This document shows positions 11,009-19,152 of a stretch of 64,000 nt of DNA, in pieces. Position 1 is the first letter of the stretch, and every line of letters begins with the position of its first letter. The notes beneath the pieces were generated by a model that was given only the letters and a program-made list of their open reading frames with translations, was not told the DNA's origin and ran no database searches. This DNA is from Bacteroides intestinalis (GTDB lineage Bacteria; Bacteroidota; Bacteroidia; Bacteroidales; Bacteroidaceae). The stretch lies in NCBI RefSeq assembly GCF_902364365.1, contig NZ_CABJDN010000004.1, positions 78,695 through 142,694 of the forward strand, in the 5' to 3' direction. A program made the translations under genes and the position numbers.

Positions 11009-11029
11009 ACTTAAATCATAAATTTCTTT

Positions 11030-11245
11030 ATGCCTACTCCGAAGAAAAAAGAAACTTATTCCCAGGCAATAGAACGTCTGGAGAAGATTGTCCGTCAGAT
11101 AGACAATAATGAGTTGGAAATCGATGCGCTTGCTGAAAAAATAAAGGAAGCGAATGAGATTATTGCGTTTTGCAGTGACAAATTGACCAAAGCCGACAAG
11201 GAAATAGAAAAATTACTGTCGGAGAAGCGAGAAAGTGAAGAATAA
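11030..11245 (+). CDS. xseB: Exodeoxyribonuclease VII small subunit
   Basis: A 71-residue helical protein with the XseB pattern YSQAIERLEKIVRQIDNNELEIDALAEKIKEA. It binds the coiled coil of XseA to form exonuclease VII. Length is typical (70-80 residues). Its position directly after xseA supports the call. Confidence 0.95.
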   Translation: MPTPKKKETYSQAIERLEKIVRQIDNNELEIDALAEKIKEANEIIAFCSDKLTKADKEIEKLLSEKRESEE

Positions 11246-11297
11246 AGATTAAATTTGTTGCAAAATGTACGTAATGAGATTACTAATACTTTGAGAT

Positions 11298-12317
11298 ATG
11301 AAAGAAATAGATTGGTCTAATCTGTCATTCGGATACATGAAGACAGATTATAATGTGAGAATTAATTTCCGGGAAGGTGAGTGGGGAAAACTCGAAATCA
11401 GCAGTAGTGAATTGATCAATATGCATATGGCAGCTACCTGTCTGCATTATGGTCAGGAGGCATTCGAAGGATTGAAAGCATTCCGTGGTAAAGATGGTAA
11501 AGTTCGTATTTTCCGTTTGGAAGAGAATGCCGCTCGCTTGCAGTCTACCTGTCGTGGTATTATGATGGCAGAATTGCCCACAGAACGTTTCAAAGAAGCT
11601 GTACTCGCAGTAGTGAAGATGAATGAGCGTTTTATTCCGCCTTACGAAAGCGGTGCTTCTCTTTATATTCGTCCGTTACTGATCGGAACAGGTGCACAAG
11701 TGGGGGTTCGTCCGTCCAGTGAATATATGTTCCTGATCTTTGTTACTCCGGTAGGTCCATACTTTAAAGGTGGTTTTGCTGCTACTCCTTACGTGATTAC
11801 TCGTAAGTACGATCGTGCGGCTCCTCTCGGAACAGGTATCTATAAGGTAGGTGGTAACTATGCAGCCAGTTTGCGTGCCAGTCAGGAGGCTCATGCAGCG
11901 GGTTATTCTGCCGAATTCTATCTGGATGCCAAAGAAAAGAAATACATCGATGAATGTGGTGCTGCCAACTTCTTCGGCATCAAGGATAATACTTATATAA
12001 CCCCTTTATCTACTTCCATCCTGCCTTCTATCACAAATAAGAGTTTAATGCAGTTGGCTGAAGATATGGGCATGAAGGTTGAACGCCGTCCGATTGCAGA
12101 AGAAGAACTTTCTACTTTCGAGGAAGCTGGTGCTTGTGGTACTGCTGCGGTAATAAGCCCGATTGAACGTATTGACGATCCGGAGAATAATCATTCTTAT
12201 ATCATTGCCAAAGACGGCAAACCGGGACCTGTATGCATGAAGTTATACAATAAGTTGCGTGGTATCCAATATGGTGACGAACCTGACACGCATGGCTGGG
12301 TAACCATTGTAGAATAA
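11298..12317 (+). CDS. ilvE: Branched-chain amino acid aminotransferase
   Basis: A 339-residue fold-type IV PLP enzyme that performs the last step of valine, leucine and isoleucine synthesis. The sequences HYGQEAFEGLKAFRG, SLYIRPLLIG and YIDECGAANFFG are typical of the larger (BCAT-II-like) class. The PLP-binding lysine is most likely in GIYKVGGNYAAS. It begins 52 bp after xseB and is followed 3 bp later by trmB, so these are probably co-transcribed despite unrelated roles. Confidence 0.95.
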   Translation: MKEIDWSNLSFGYMKTDYNVRINFREGEWGKLEISSSELINMHMAATCLHYGQEAFEGLKAFRGKDGKVRIFRLEENAARLQSTCRGIMMAELPTERFKEAVLAVVKMNERFIPPYESGASLYIRPLLIGTGAQVGVRPSSEYMFLIFVTPVGPYFKGGFAATPYVITRKYDRAAPLGTGIYKVGGNYAASLRASQEAHAAGYSAEFYLDAKEKKYIDECGAANFFGIKDNTYITPLSTSILPSITNKSLMQLAEDMGMKVERRPIAEEELSTFEEAGACGTAAVISPIERIDDPENNHSYIIAKDGKPGPVCMKLYNKLRGIQYGDEPDTHGWVTIVE

Positions 12318-12320
12318 CGC

Positions 12321-13079
12321 ATGAGTAAAGGTAAGTTAGCGAAGTTTGCCGATATGGCAAGTTATCCGCATGTGTTCGAATACCCCTATTCGGCAGTAGA
12401 TAACGTGCCTTTTGAGAAGAGAGGAAAATGGAATGAGTCGTTCTTTAAGAATGACCATCCCATTGTTTTGGAATTGGGTTGCGGACGCGGTGAATATACA
12501 GTAGGACTGGGGCGGCTATTTCCAGATAAGAACTTTATCGGAGTAGACATTAAAGGTGCCCGTATGTGGTCCGGTGCTACGGAGTCGTTGCAGGCAGACA
12601 TGAAGAATGTTGCTTTTTTGCGTACGAATATCGAAATCATCGATCGTTTCTTTTCTGAAAATGAAGTGAGTGAAATTTGGTTGACCTTCTCTGATCCACA
12701 GATGAAGAAGGCCACAAAGCGTTTAACTTCCACTTATTTCATGGAGCGCTATCGTAGATTCCTGAAACCGGATGGTATCATTCATCTCAAGACAGATAGT
12801 AACTTTATGTTCACTTATACCCGTTATATGATTGAGGAGAATAGCCTCCCAGTGGATGTGATGACAGAAGATCTGTATCACTCCGGTATGGCTGATGAAA
12901 TCCTTAGCATTAAAACTTATTACGAACAACAATGGTTGGATCGTGGGTTGAACATCAAATATATCAAGTTCCATCTGCCGAAAGAAGGTGAACTGCATGA
13001 ACCCGATGTAGAAATAGAGTTAGATGAATATCGCAGTTATAACCGCAGTAAGCGGAGCGGACTGCAAACTTCAAAATAA
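12321..13079 (+). CDS. trmB: tRNA (guanine-N7)-methyltransferase
   Basis: A 252-residue SAM-dependent enzyme that makes m7G46 in tRNA. The SAM-binding [10 protein letters not shown] motif, [13 protein letters not shown] and [10 protein letters not shown] are family signatures; the last is a variant of the usual FPDPWPK substrate loop. [10 protein letters not shown] matches the usual HxxTD motif. Length is within the family range. It is tightly spaced after ilvE. Confidence 0.94.
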   Translation: MSKGKLAKFADMASYPHVFEYPYSAVDNVPFEKRGKWNESFFKNDHPIVLELGCGRGEYTVGLGRLFPDKNFIGVDIKGARMWSGATESLQADMKNVAFLRTNIEIIDRFFSENEVSEIWLTFSDPQMKKATKRLTSTYFMERYRRFLKPDGIIHLKTDSNFMFTYTRYMIEENSLPVDVMTEDLYHSGMADEILSIKTYYEQQWLDRGLNIKYIKFHLPKEGELHEPDVEIELDEYRSYNRSKRSGLQTSK

Positions 13080-13100
13080 TACATAGTGATGAAGTGTTAG

Positions 13101-13137
13101 GGTGATAAAGTGCTGAACTGATAGTCACTTTATCACC
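13101..13137. other. Perfect 12-bp hairpin between trmB and mrp
   Basis: GGTGATAAAGTG (13101-13112) and CACTTTATCACC (13126-13137) are exact inverted repeats around a 13-nt loop. More GTGAT/TTATCAC words flank it (13086, 13143-13160). There is no T-run, so it is more likely an mRNA structure or repeat remnant than a terminator. Confidence 0.5.
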
Positions 13138-13171
13138 TTACCGCTTTATCACTCTATCACAACTTTAGATT

Positions 13172-14272
13172 ATGACACTTTATCCTAAACTGATTTTAGA
13201 TGCACTGGCAACAGTGCGGTATCCCGGCACCGGAAAGAACCTTGTAGAAGCGGAAATGGTTGCCGATAATCTGCGTATTGAAGGCATGAAAGTCAGTTTC
13301 TCATTGATATTTGAGAAGCCGACAGATCCTTTCATGAAGTCGGTAATAAAAGCTGCTGAAACAGCTATTCATACCTATGTATCCAATGAGGTAGAAGTCA
13401 TTATTGCTACGGAGAGTAAGCAGGCGGCACGTCCCGAACCGGGTAAGTTATTGCCTCAGGTAAAGAATATTATCGGAATTTCTTCTGGTAAAGGTGGGGT
13501 AGGTAAATCAACGGTATCTGCCAATCTTGCAGTAGCTTTGGCAAAGTTGGGCTATAAAGTAGGTTTGCTGGATGCTGATATTTTCGGTCCGTCTATGCCG
13601 AAGATGTTTCAGGTAGAAGATGCACGTCCTTATGCAGAGAATGTAGAGGGGCGTGATTTGATTGTACCGGTTGAGAAATATGGCATTAAACTGCTTTCCA
13701 TAGGTTTCTTTGTAGACCCTGATCAAGCAACCCTGTGGCGTGGTGGTATGGCGAGCAATGCTTTGAAGCAACTGATAGGTGATGCGAACTGGGGAGATCT
13801 TGATTACTTCCTGATAGACCTCCCTCCAGGAACGAGTGATATCCACTTGACTGTGGTTCAGACGCTTGCTCTGACTGGCGCTATTGTTGTCAGCACACCG
13901 CAAGCTGTTGCATTGGCGGATGCCCGTAAAGGCATTAACATGTTTGTCAATGATAAAGTAAATGTTCCTATTCTGGGCTTAGTGGAGAATATGGCTTGGT
14001 TTACACCAGCCGAATTGCCGGAAAATAAATACTATATTTTCGGTAAGGAAGGGGCAAAGAAACTGGCAGAAGAAATGAATGTACCTTTATTGGGACAGAT
14101 TCCTATTGTGCAAAGTATTTGTGAAAGTGGTGACAAAGGCACACCGGTAGCACTTGATGAGAATACTGTGACAGGACGTGCCTTTCTGCAATTAGCAGCG
14201 AGTGTAGTTCGCCAGGTAGATAAGCGGAATGTAGAGATGGCACCGACGGAAGTGGTGCAAATGCATAAATAG
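13172..14272 (+). CDS. mrp: Mrp/ApbC-type iron-sulfur carrier ATPase
   Basis: A 366-residue protein with an N-terminal MIP18/DUF59-like domain (residues about 1-85) and an Mrp P-loop domain. The deviant Walker A is SSGKGGVGKST near residues 107-117; LLDADIFGPSMPKM and LIDLPPGTSDIHL follow. Family members bind and hand over Fe-S clusters. The CxxC usually found after ENM is replaced here by a Cys-free stretch (ENMAWFTPAELPENKYYIFG), so cluster binding must differ or rely on other residues. It ends the plus-strand run, before a bidirectional terminator. Confidence 0.92.
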   Translation: MTLYPKLILDALATVRYPGTGKNLVEAEMVADNLRIEGMKVSFSLIFEKPTDPFMKSVIKAAETAIHTYVSNEVEVIIATESKQAARPEPGKLLPQVKNIIGISSGKGGVGKSTVSANLAVALAKLGYKVGLLDADIFGPSMPKMFQVEDARPYAENVEGRDLIVPVEKYGIKLLSIGFFVDPDQATLWRGGMASNALKQLIGDANWGDLDYFLIDLPPGTSDIHLTVVQTLALTGAIVVSTPQAVALADARKGINMFVNDKVNVPILGLVENMAWFTPAELPENKYYIFGKEGAKKLAEEMNVPLLGQIPIVQSICESGDKGTPVALDENTVTGRAFLQLAASVVRQVDKRNVEMAPTEVVQMHK

Positions 14273-14290
14273 AGAACATCCTATTAATAA

Positions 14291-14346
14291 TAAGAAAGAG
14301 ATACTGCACTCAATAAACCGAGAGCGGTATCTCTTTCTTATTTTTC
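14291..14346. terminator. Bidirectional intrinsic terminator
   Basis: TAAGAAAGAGATAC (14291-14304) and GTATCTCTTTCTTA (14327-14340) are exact 14-bp inverted repeats, followed on the plus strand by TTTTTCTGTTTG. It lies between the converging mrp and TlpA-like genes and could stop both. Confidence 0.85.
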
Positions 14347-14354
14347 TGTTTGTA

Positions 14355-15542
14355 CTACAAAAGTTCTTTTATATAATTCTCTATTTCCTTATCAGTAGAG
14401 TCTTTGTTATATCCGGTGACTATCTTTCTTATCACTCGATTTTCATCCAGTATGAAAAAGATCGGAGCGGAAATGGCTTGATAGGCTTTTACTATTTCGT
14501 CTGTACCAGTGGTCAGTTTATAATTTATGTGGTGTCTGTTAATATAGTTTTGAAGTGCGTGCGATTTTCGTCTCCACGTTTCTATTGCCACAATGTCAAG
14601 GTCATCAGTCTTAAATTTACTTTTTAATTTGTTTAAGAAAGGTATGGATAACTGGCATGGACCGCAGCCTATTCCAGTGAATTGCACAAGTAGTACCTTA
14701 CTCTTGAAATCACTAAGTGATATATCCTGCTCTTTTTCATTTTTCAGAGTCCACGCAGTAGCCTTTTGTCCAACGAGAGATGAGGTAGGAACTGCTCTAT
14801 TTTCTCCGACTTTTCTAATTTCATAATCTTTTGGGAAATAATCTGATAGTTTGAAATCATTAATTGATGATTTATTGATTTCTACATCCGAACAGGAATT
14901 CATAGAAATGTTGTGGTACATTTCTCTACGTACTTGATATGGTAAATCGTTTGATTTACTGATCCATATTTCATAGCCGGAAGTTGGATCCAGGCAATAT
15001 GGGTTGTCTATTTTATAATCCTTGCCAAAGAACTCGACTTGCTTATCTTCATTGATTACCAATTTAAAGTAATAGTAGTCTTTTTCTTCTTTTAATTCAG
15101 TAGTAATATTATCGTTCGTATTTAGAGCATAACGGATTATACTCTTTGTATAGTTGAAGAAAGGAGGCCCTACTAATCTGAAAGGCAGAGATCTGGTTGT
15201 GAAGTCATCAATCATTATCCCTTTTTTATCATGAAACATGTGTGATACTACATGACCATCGTAACCAAACTCTAATTTTTTAGTATCATCAGGATCAAGC
15301 GCTATGTAGCTTGCTCCAATGGTTGAATCTGCCGGATTATTATATTCATTAATTAATTGGCGGAATTCAGATAGAGGTATAGTATCTCCCGGTTCCCAGG
15401 TTTTTGATACGTTGTAATAGCTTGCAGATTCAATTTTCTCAATCTTATTGAGAACTTTCTGCAAATACTCTTTTTTGCCTTCCTGTGCATTAATTGTATT
15501 GATAATGAACAAGAAGCAGGGAAACAGAATTAGTTTATTCAT
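14355..15542 (-). CDS. TlpA-like thioredoxin-fold protein, exported
   Basis: A 395-residue protein with a signal peptide (LILFPCFLFIINTINAQ). Residues about 20-255 form an N-terminal region of unknown fold. Residues about 260-395 are a TlpA/AhpC-type thioredoxin domain with LVQFTGIGCGPCQLS. The active-site CGPC is intact, but the usual preceding Trp is Gly. It ends IFFILDENRVIRKIVTG, the usual cis-Pro region being SAPIFFIL. Bacteroides have many such periplasmic disulfide-handling proteins. It is downstream of the M56 sensor gene, separated by a strong hairpin, and may share its regulation. Confidence 0.85.
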   Translation of the reverse strand: MNKLILFPCFLFIINTINAQEGKKEYLQKVLNKIEKIESASYYNVSKTWEPGDTIPLSEFRQLINEYNNPADSTIGASYIALDPDDTKKLEFGYDGHVVSHMFHDKKGIMIDDFTTRSLPFRLVGPPFFNYTKSIIRYALNTNDNITTELKEEKDYYYFKLVINEDKQVEFFGKDYKIDNPYCLDPTSGYEIWISKSNDLPYQVRREMYHNISMNSCSDVEINKSSINDFKLSDYFPKDYEIRKVGENRAVPTSSLVGQKATAWTLKNEKEQDISLSDFKSKVLLVQFTGIGCGPCQLSIPFLNKLKSKFKTDDLDIVAIETWRRKSHALQNYINRHHINYKLTTGTDEIVKAYQAISAPIFFILDENRVIRKIVTGYNKDSTDKEIENYIKELL

Positions 15543-15558
15543 CGTGTAGGGAGTTAGC

Positions 15559-15620
15559 GGTTATCTGCATCCTGCCCCTGGTGTTGAATTTGACTGCCAG
15601 GGGAGGATTTGCGGATAACC
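15559..15620. other. Long hairpin between the M56 sensor and TlpA-like genes
   Basis: The left arm reads GGTTATCTGCATCCTGCCCC and the right arm (15597-15620) is its near-complete reverse complement, with a few mismatches, around a 16-nt loop. It begins 16 bp upstream of the TlpA-like gene start. No T-run follows, so a processing or attenuation element is more likely than a terminator. Confidence 0.6.
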
Positions 15621-15657
15621 TATTATGTTAGAGAGAATTTTTGGGGAAATAATTACT

Positions 15658-17688
15658 TTATTGCAGTCTGAATATGATAGGGAATGTATATCTTACATTA
15701 ACTGCCTGCCCTCTCTGTGTACCAGGTTGCCATTTAGGCATATTGGCAGTAACCCGGATGGCTTCTGCATCCAATAGCGGGTCTACACCTTGACTAACTT
15801 TAGGATTGGTAACATTGCCATTTGCATCAATAATTACCTCTACAACCACTCGGCCTTGTGTCCCTGCTTTTTGTGCCCCTACTGGATATTTGATATTTTT
15901 GGATATATATCTCATAAGTCCTTCCGGCCCACCAGGGAACGAAGGCATTTGCTCTACCACTTCAAATACCTGACCTTCTTCTACAGGTGACTCTTGCCGG
16001 GTACCATAACCTACAACTACTGTTTCTTCTATTTTTTGTACGGGTTTGTATTCCTCTTTCTTATCCTCATCCGGTAGGCGGAACATAACAGGGACAGTGT
16101 ATTTCACCCGAACCGGCTTTCCTTTCTGTGTACCCGGTTTCCAGTTGGGCATTGTACTGATAACGCGTACTGCTTCACCATCCAATTCCGGATCTACTCC
16201 ACGGATAATGCCTATATTGGAAATACTACCATCTGTGTTTACTATAAACTGTACAGTGACACGTCCTTGTGTTCCGTTCTTCTGTGCATTGACCGGATAT
16301 TTTATATTTTTCGATAAAAATTGCATCAATGCTGTCATGCCCCCACCCGGGAATTCTGGCATTGATTCTACTACTTCGAATACGGGATTGTCCGGATCAT
16401 CGACAGGAGGATTCAGCCATTCTCTATTCATGACAATCTTCATGTCTGAGATGTTTTGAGTTTCGGCAGGAACCTGCACAGCCATTTGTTTTCCATCCTT
16501 TTTCCAAACCACTATCATGGGAGTACTTTTAAATGCTTTGAAAGAAAAATTCCCATTTTTGTCTGTAACAAATGACTGGTCTTGGGGTAGCTTGTACATG
16601 CCATCAATGAAGAATTCAGCTCTTTCTACAGGCTTTCCATCTTTATCCACTACTTTCCCTTTGTAAGCCACAAGCTTATCTTTATCCTGCTGTGGCATTG
16701 GCGTTTCTGCCGGTACTGGTTCAGTAGCAACTTTCATATCCGGTGCCGTTTCGTTCGGTGCCAGATTTTCTTCCACAGCCTCTATGACATCTTTTGCCAT
16801 CTCTTTCGTGGTACGGGCCACGGCTTCGATGTTACTGATAATCATTAGTAAGGCTGCCAGGGGGAGAAACATAAGATACTTAGTTCTCCCTATTTCTCGG
16901 GTTCTCTTTTTGTTCATCATTTTGATGCGTTTTTTTAAAGGTAATACATTAAAACTGTTATAGATAGTTGCTGCAGCCTTATAGTGAGATAGTCCTAACA
17001 GATGATACTGGTAGGATTTGGAATCATGCCCGGTTTCCAGTACACGATTGTCCGCCAAGTATTCCAAATTGGTGCGGATTTCCCGTTTCATGAGCCAGGC
17101 AAAGGGATTGAACCAACAAAGTACGCATGCGGTCTCGCTGATGAGTACATCAATGGAATGCCATTGATTGGCATGTGCCTGTTCGTGGGTTAATATTTCG
17201 CTTAATTCCTCTCCGGTATGCGAAGCCGGATGAATGAATATCCAGTGAAAGAAAGAAAAAGGTCCGTCTGCTTGCTTAAGCAAGTGTACGTTGGTGTTTC
17301 CAATCTTTGTTTTCCGGCTACGGAAAGCTAGCCGGATAATGCCTGCCAGTTGTACAAGGAAGCGGCCAGCCAGTAGAGCTACTCCTCCCCAATAAACAAA
17401 ACCAGCCGTTTGGAGCAGGATTGCTTTCCAGTCGAAGGTTGTCTTTTCCGGCGTCAGAGTAAACTCCGGCAAAACGATGTCGGCGTATAAATCTGCCATG
17501 GCTACCATAGGTTCCTGCTCCGTAATCCAAGTTTGTATATTTAGTAATGGATAGACGGCAGATACGGCAAAGAAGCAGAGCAGGGCAGCCCTGCGCCACG
17601 TGAAGAACGTGTCTTTATAGAAGAATAGCCGGTAAAACGCATAAAATAGCGCGATGGCTACATTGATTTTTAGAAAATAGGCCAACAT
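15658..17688 (-). CDS. BlaR1-like M56 membrane metallopeptidase fused to two TonB C-terminal domains
   Basis: A 676-residue membrane protein. Residues 1-120 carry about three membrane helices. The zinc site is HEQAH (168-172), with a likely third ligand Glu209 in EYLADNRVL, as in BlaR1/MecR1. A further membrane segment lies near 265-285 (LMFLPLAALLMIIS). The outer part has a carboxypeptidase-regulatory-like domain (about 340-415). Two TonB-C domains follow (about 460-550 and 585-676), each starting with MPxFPGG and including NIKYPV, AQK.GTQGRV and W.PGTQ.G. It lies 43 bp downstream of the BlaI-type gene, the usual order for a signal-sensing protease and its repressor. The signal is unknown. 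TonB-C domains may contact peptidoglycan or outer-membrane partners (inference). Confidence 0.9.
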   Translation of the reverse strand: MLAYFLKINVAIALFYAFYRLFFYKDTFFTWRRAALLCFFAVSAVYPLLNIQTWITEQEPMVAMADLYADIVLPEFTLTPEKTTFDWKAILLQTAGFVYWGGVALLAGRFLVQLAGIIRLAFRSRKTKIGNTNVHLLKQADGPFSFFHWIFIHPASHTGEELSEILTHEQAHANQWHSIDVLISETACVLCWFNPFAWLMKREIRTNLEYLADNRVLETGHDSKSYQYHLLGLSHYKAAATIYNSFNVLPLKKRIKMMNKKRTREIGRTKYLMFLPLAALLMIISNIEAVARTTKEMAKDVIEAVEENLAPNETAPDMKVATEPVPAETPMPQQDKDKLVAYKGKVVDKDGKPVERAEFFIDGMYKLPQDQSFVTDKNGNFSFKAFKSTPMIVVWKKDGKQMAVQVPAETQNISDMKIVMNREWLNPPVDDPDNPVFEVVESMPEFPGGGMTALMQFLSKNIKYPVNAQKNGTQGRVTVQFIVNTDGSISNIGIIRGVDPELDGEAVRVISTMPNWKPGTQKGKPVRVKYTVPVMFRLPDEDKKEEYKPVQKIEETVVVGYGTRQESPVEEGQVFEVVEQMPSFPGGPEGLMRYISKNIKYPVGAQKAGTQGRVVVEVIIDANGNVTNPKVSQGVDPLLDAEAIRVTANMPKWQPGTQRGQAVNVRYTFPIIFRLQ

Positions 17689-17731
17689 CTTTTTCTGAAT
17701 TAAAAATTAAGAATCAGGTAGGTTATCTTTT

Positions 17732-18094
17732 TCACTCTTTTCCTTTCTCAATCATATTGATGATCTCTTTCAAGTCGTTGGTCGAAATCTTTTGCTCTTT
17801 GGCAAAGAAAGAAACCATTTCCTTATACGAATTTTCAAAGTAATTACGCACAAAGCCACTCATGAACGTACGTTTGTATTCGCTTTCACGGATGGCGGGT
17901 GTATATTGGTACGTATTTCCTACGCGTGCGGCTGTAACATACTGCTTGCGTTCCAGGTTCTTGACGATGGAAGCTACCGTAGTGTAGGGAGGTGCCGGTT
18001 GGGAATATTTGGCAACAATGTCTTTTACGAAGCAACTGCCCAGTTCCCAGATGTAGATCATTGCTTCTTCTTCTTGTATTGTTAATTTTTCCAT
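17732..18094 (-). CDS. BlaI/MecI/CopY-family transcriptional repressor
   Basis: A 120-residue winged-helix protein starting MEKLTIQEEEAMIYIWELG. An upstream TTG (18121) is in frame but less likely, because it lies too close to the -7 box. PYTTVASIVKNLERKQYV is the recognition-helix region, followed by a C-terminal helical dimerisation part. BlaI proteins repress until cleaved after their M56 partner senses a signal; the partner follows directly. A TACGAA-N3-TTCGTA palindrome overlaps its own promoter, suggesting autoregulation. Confidence 0.92.
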   Translation of the reverse strand: MEKLTIQEEEAMIYIWELGSCFVKDIVAKYSQPAPPYTTVASIVKNLERKQYVTAARVGNTYQYTPAIRESEYKRTFMSGFVRNYFENSYKEMVSFFAKEQKISTNDLKEIINMIEKGKE

Positions 18095-18123
18095 GGAATA
18101 AAAGTTTTTGGATGAATTCAATA

Positions 18124-18144
18124 CAAATCTACGAAAATTTCGTA
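18124..18144 (-). promoter_or_regulatory. Promoter and candidate BlaI operator
   Basis: The minus strand has TAGATTTG (18124-18131), a perfect TAnnTTTG box 29 bp before the BlaI ATG. Overlapping it is the dyad TACGAA-AAT-TTCGTA (18130-18144). A second dyad of the same architecture sits on the promoter of the TlpA-like gene at 32351. Confidence 0.65.
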
Positions 18145-18218
18145 ATGAAGCAATGAATAGTGAGTTAATTAATCTAAATGCTTACTCTTATGGTTGGAAG
18201 AAAGTGCTTCTTAAAGGA

Positions 18219-18767
18219 CTAAAATAAGTATGCATATCCCTCTCCCAGAGACTTTTTGATTATTTTAAGTGCCTTGGTGATCTGTGCTTCTACTGTTTTA
18301 ACCGAGATATTCATATCATCGGCAATTTCCTGGTTTGCCATTTGTTCCTGCCTGCTTTTCAGGAATACTTCGCGGCAGCGGTTAGGCAAAGTACATATAG
18401 CTTCTTGTATCAGTTTGTTTAGTTCCTCTATTTCTAAGGTAGGATACTCTTTGTACTGCAGGGTTTCATGCAGGTTTTCATCCAGTGTTGTTGTTTGTTT
18501 CCGATCTCGTAAGGCGTTGAAGCACTTGTTGCGGGCAGCCTGAAAGAGATAAGCTTTGAAAGATAACCTGATATCTACCTGTTCCCTGTTTTCCCATAGA
18601 TAAGTAAAAATATCCAGTGCAAGTTCTTCTGCCTCTGCAAAGTTATCCAGATAGATATTGATATAACGACATAATGGTGTAAAGTAATTGTCAAAGAGAT
18701 GCTTAAAGGCATGTTCATCTCCTTCTTTAATTAACTTCAATAAAAGAATATCGTCGTTAGTAGTCAT
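18219..18767 (-). CDS. ECF RNA polymerase sigma factor
   Basis: A 182-residue ECF sigma-70 factor. Region 2 is KHLFDNYFTPLCRYINIYL ... LALDIFTYLWENRE, and region 4 has a helix-turn-helix (QEIADDMNISVKTVEAQI). I chose the ATG at 18767 (MTTNDDILLL) because the -7 box lies at 18786-18793; a longer frame starting at 18857 would begin upstream of that promoter. In Bacteroides such sigma factors pair with FecR anti-sigma proteins to induce SusC/SusD genes. Here the FecR gene is on the opposite strand, divergently transcribed, with the SusC/SusD genes downstream of it. Confidence 0.93.
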   Translation of the reverse strand: MTTNDDILLLKLIKEGDEHAFKHLFDNYFTPLCRYINIYLDNFAEAEELALDIFTYLWENREQVDIRLSFKAYLFQAARNKCFNALRDRKQTTTLDENLHETLQYKEYPTLEIEELNKLIQEAICTLPNRCREVFLKSRQEQMANQEIADDMNISVKTVEAQITKALKIIKKSLGEGYAYLF

Positions 18768-18785
18768 GGTTATCAAGTTATTTTG

Positions 18786-18793
18786 CAAAGTTA
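18786..18793 (-). promoter_or_regulatory. -7 box of the ECF sigma factor gene
   Basis: The minus strand reads TAACTTTG, a perfect TAnnTTTG match, 18 bp before the chosen ATG. It decides the start against the longer frame. Confidence 0.6.
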
Positions 18794-18917
18794 AAAAGTA
18801 ATTATGATTTTCCAAATCTTCTTTTATTACTATCTGAAAAAAAAGATGTGTTTTCATAATAAGAAATATATTCTGCTCCTGTTCTGTTTCTCTTTTACGC
18901 CTTACCTTCTCCTTGTT

Positions 18918-18996
18918 TGCTCCACGTCTATAGAGTAGCAGAATGAGTGGAGTTGGTGTGGACTTGGTATGGAGCAGATACGGAGCAGGTCTGGAA
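18918..18996. repeat. Dispersed palindromic intergenic repeat, copy 2 (diverged)
   Basis: This stretch has the words TGCTCCACG, GGACTTGGTATGGAGCAG and ATACGGAGCAGGT, related to copies at 4691-4796 and 63297-63411. It fills most of the 385-bp gap between the divergent sigma and FecR genes. It is less regular than the other two copies. Confidence 0.55.
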
Positions 18997-19152
18997 CAGA
19001 GAATATTGTTCTGTTTGTCGTTTTTTAGCGAATACTGTCTGCTATGTCTTAAACCACTTATGGTAAACTTTCAATAAAAAAATCAGGTTTTCGAAAAAAA
19101 AGAGCTTTTTAACGTAAGGGTTGTAGGTTGTTTTTGTGTCATTATAATACAA

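Noticed and set aside
13101..13137. Hairpin after trmB as an intrinsic terminator
   Set aside because: The stem is perfect but AT-rich and not followed by a T-run, and the next gene is in the same direction.
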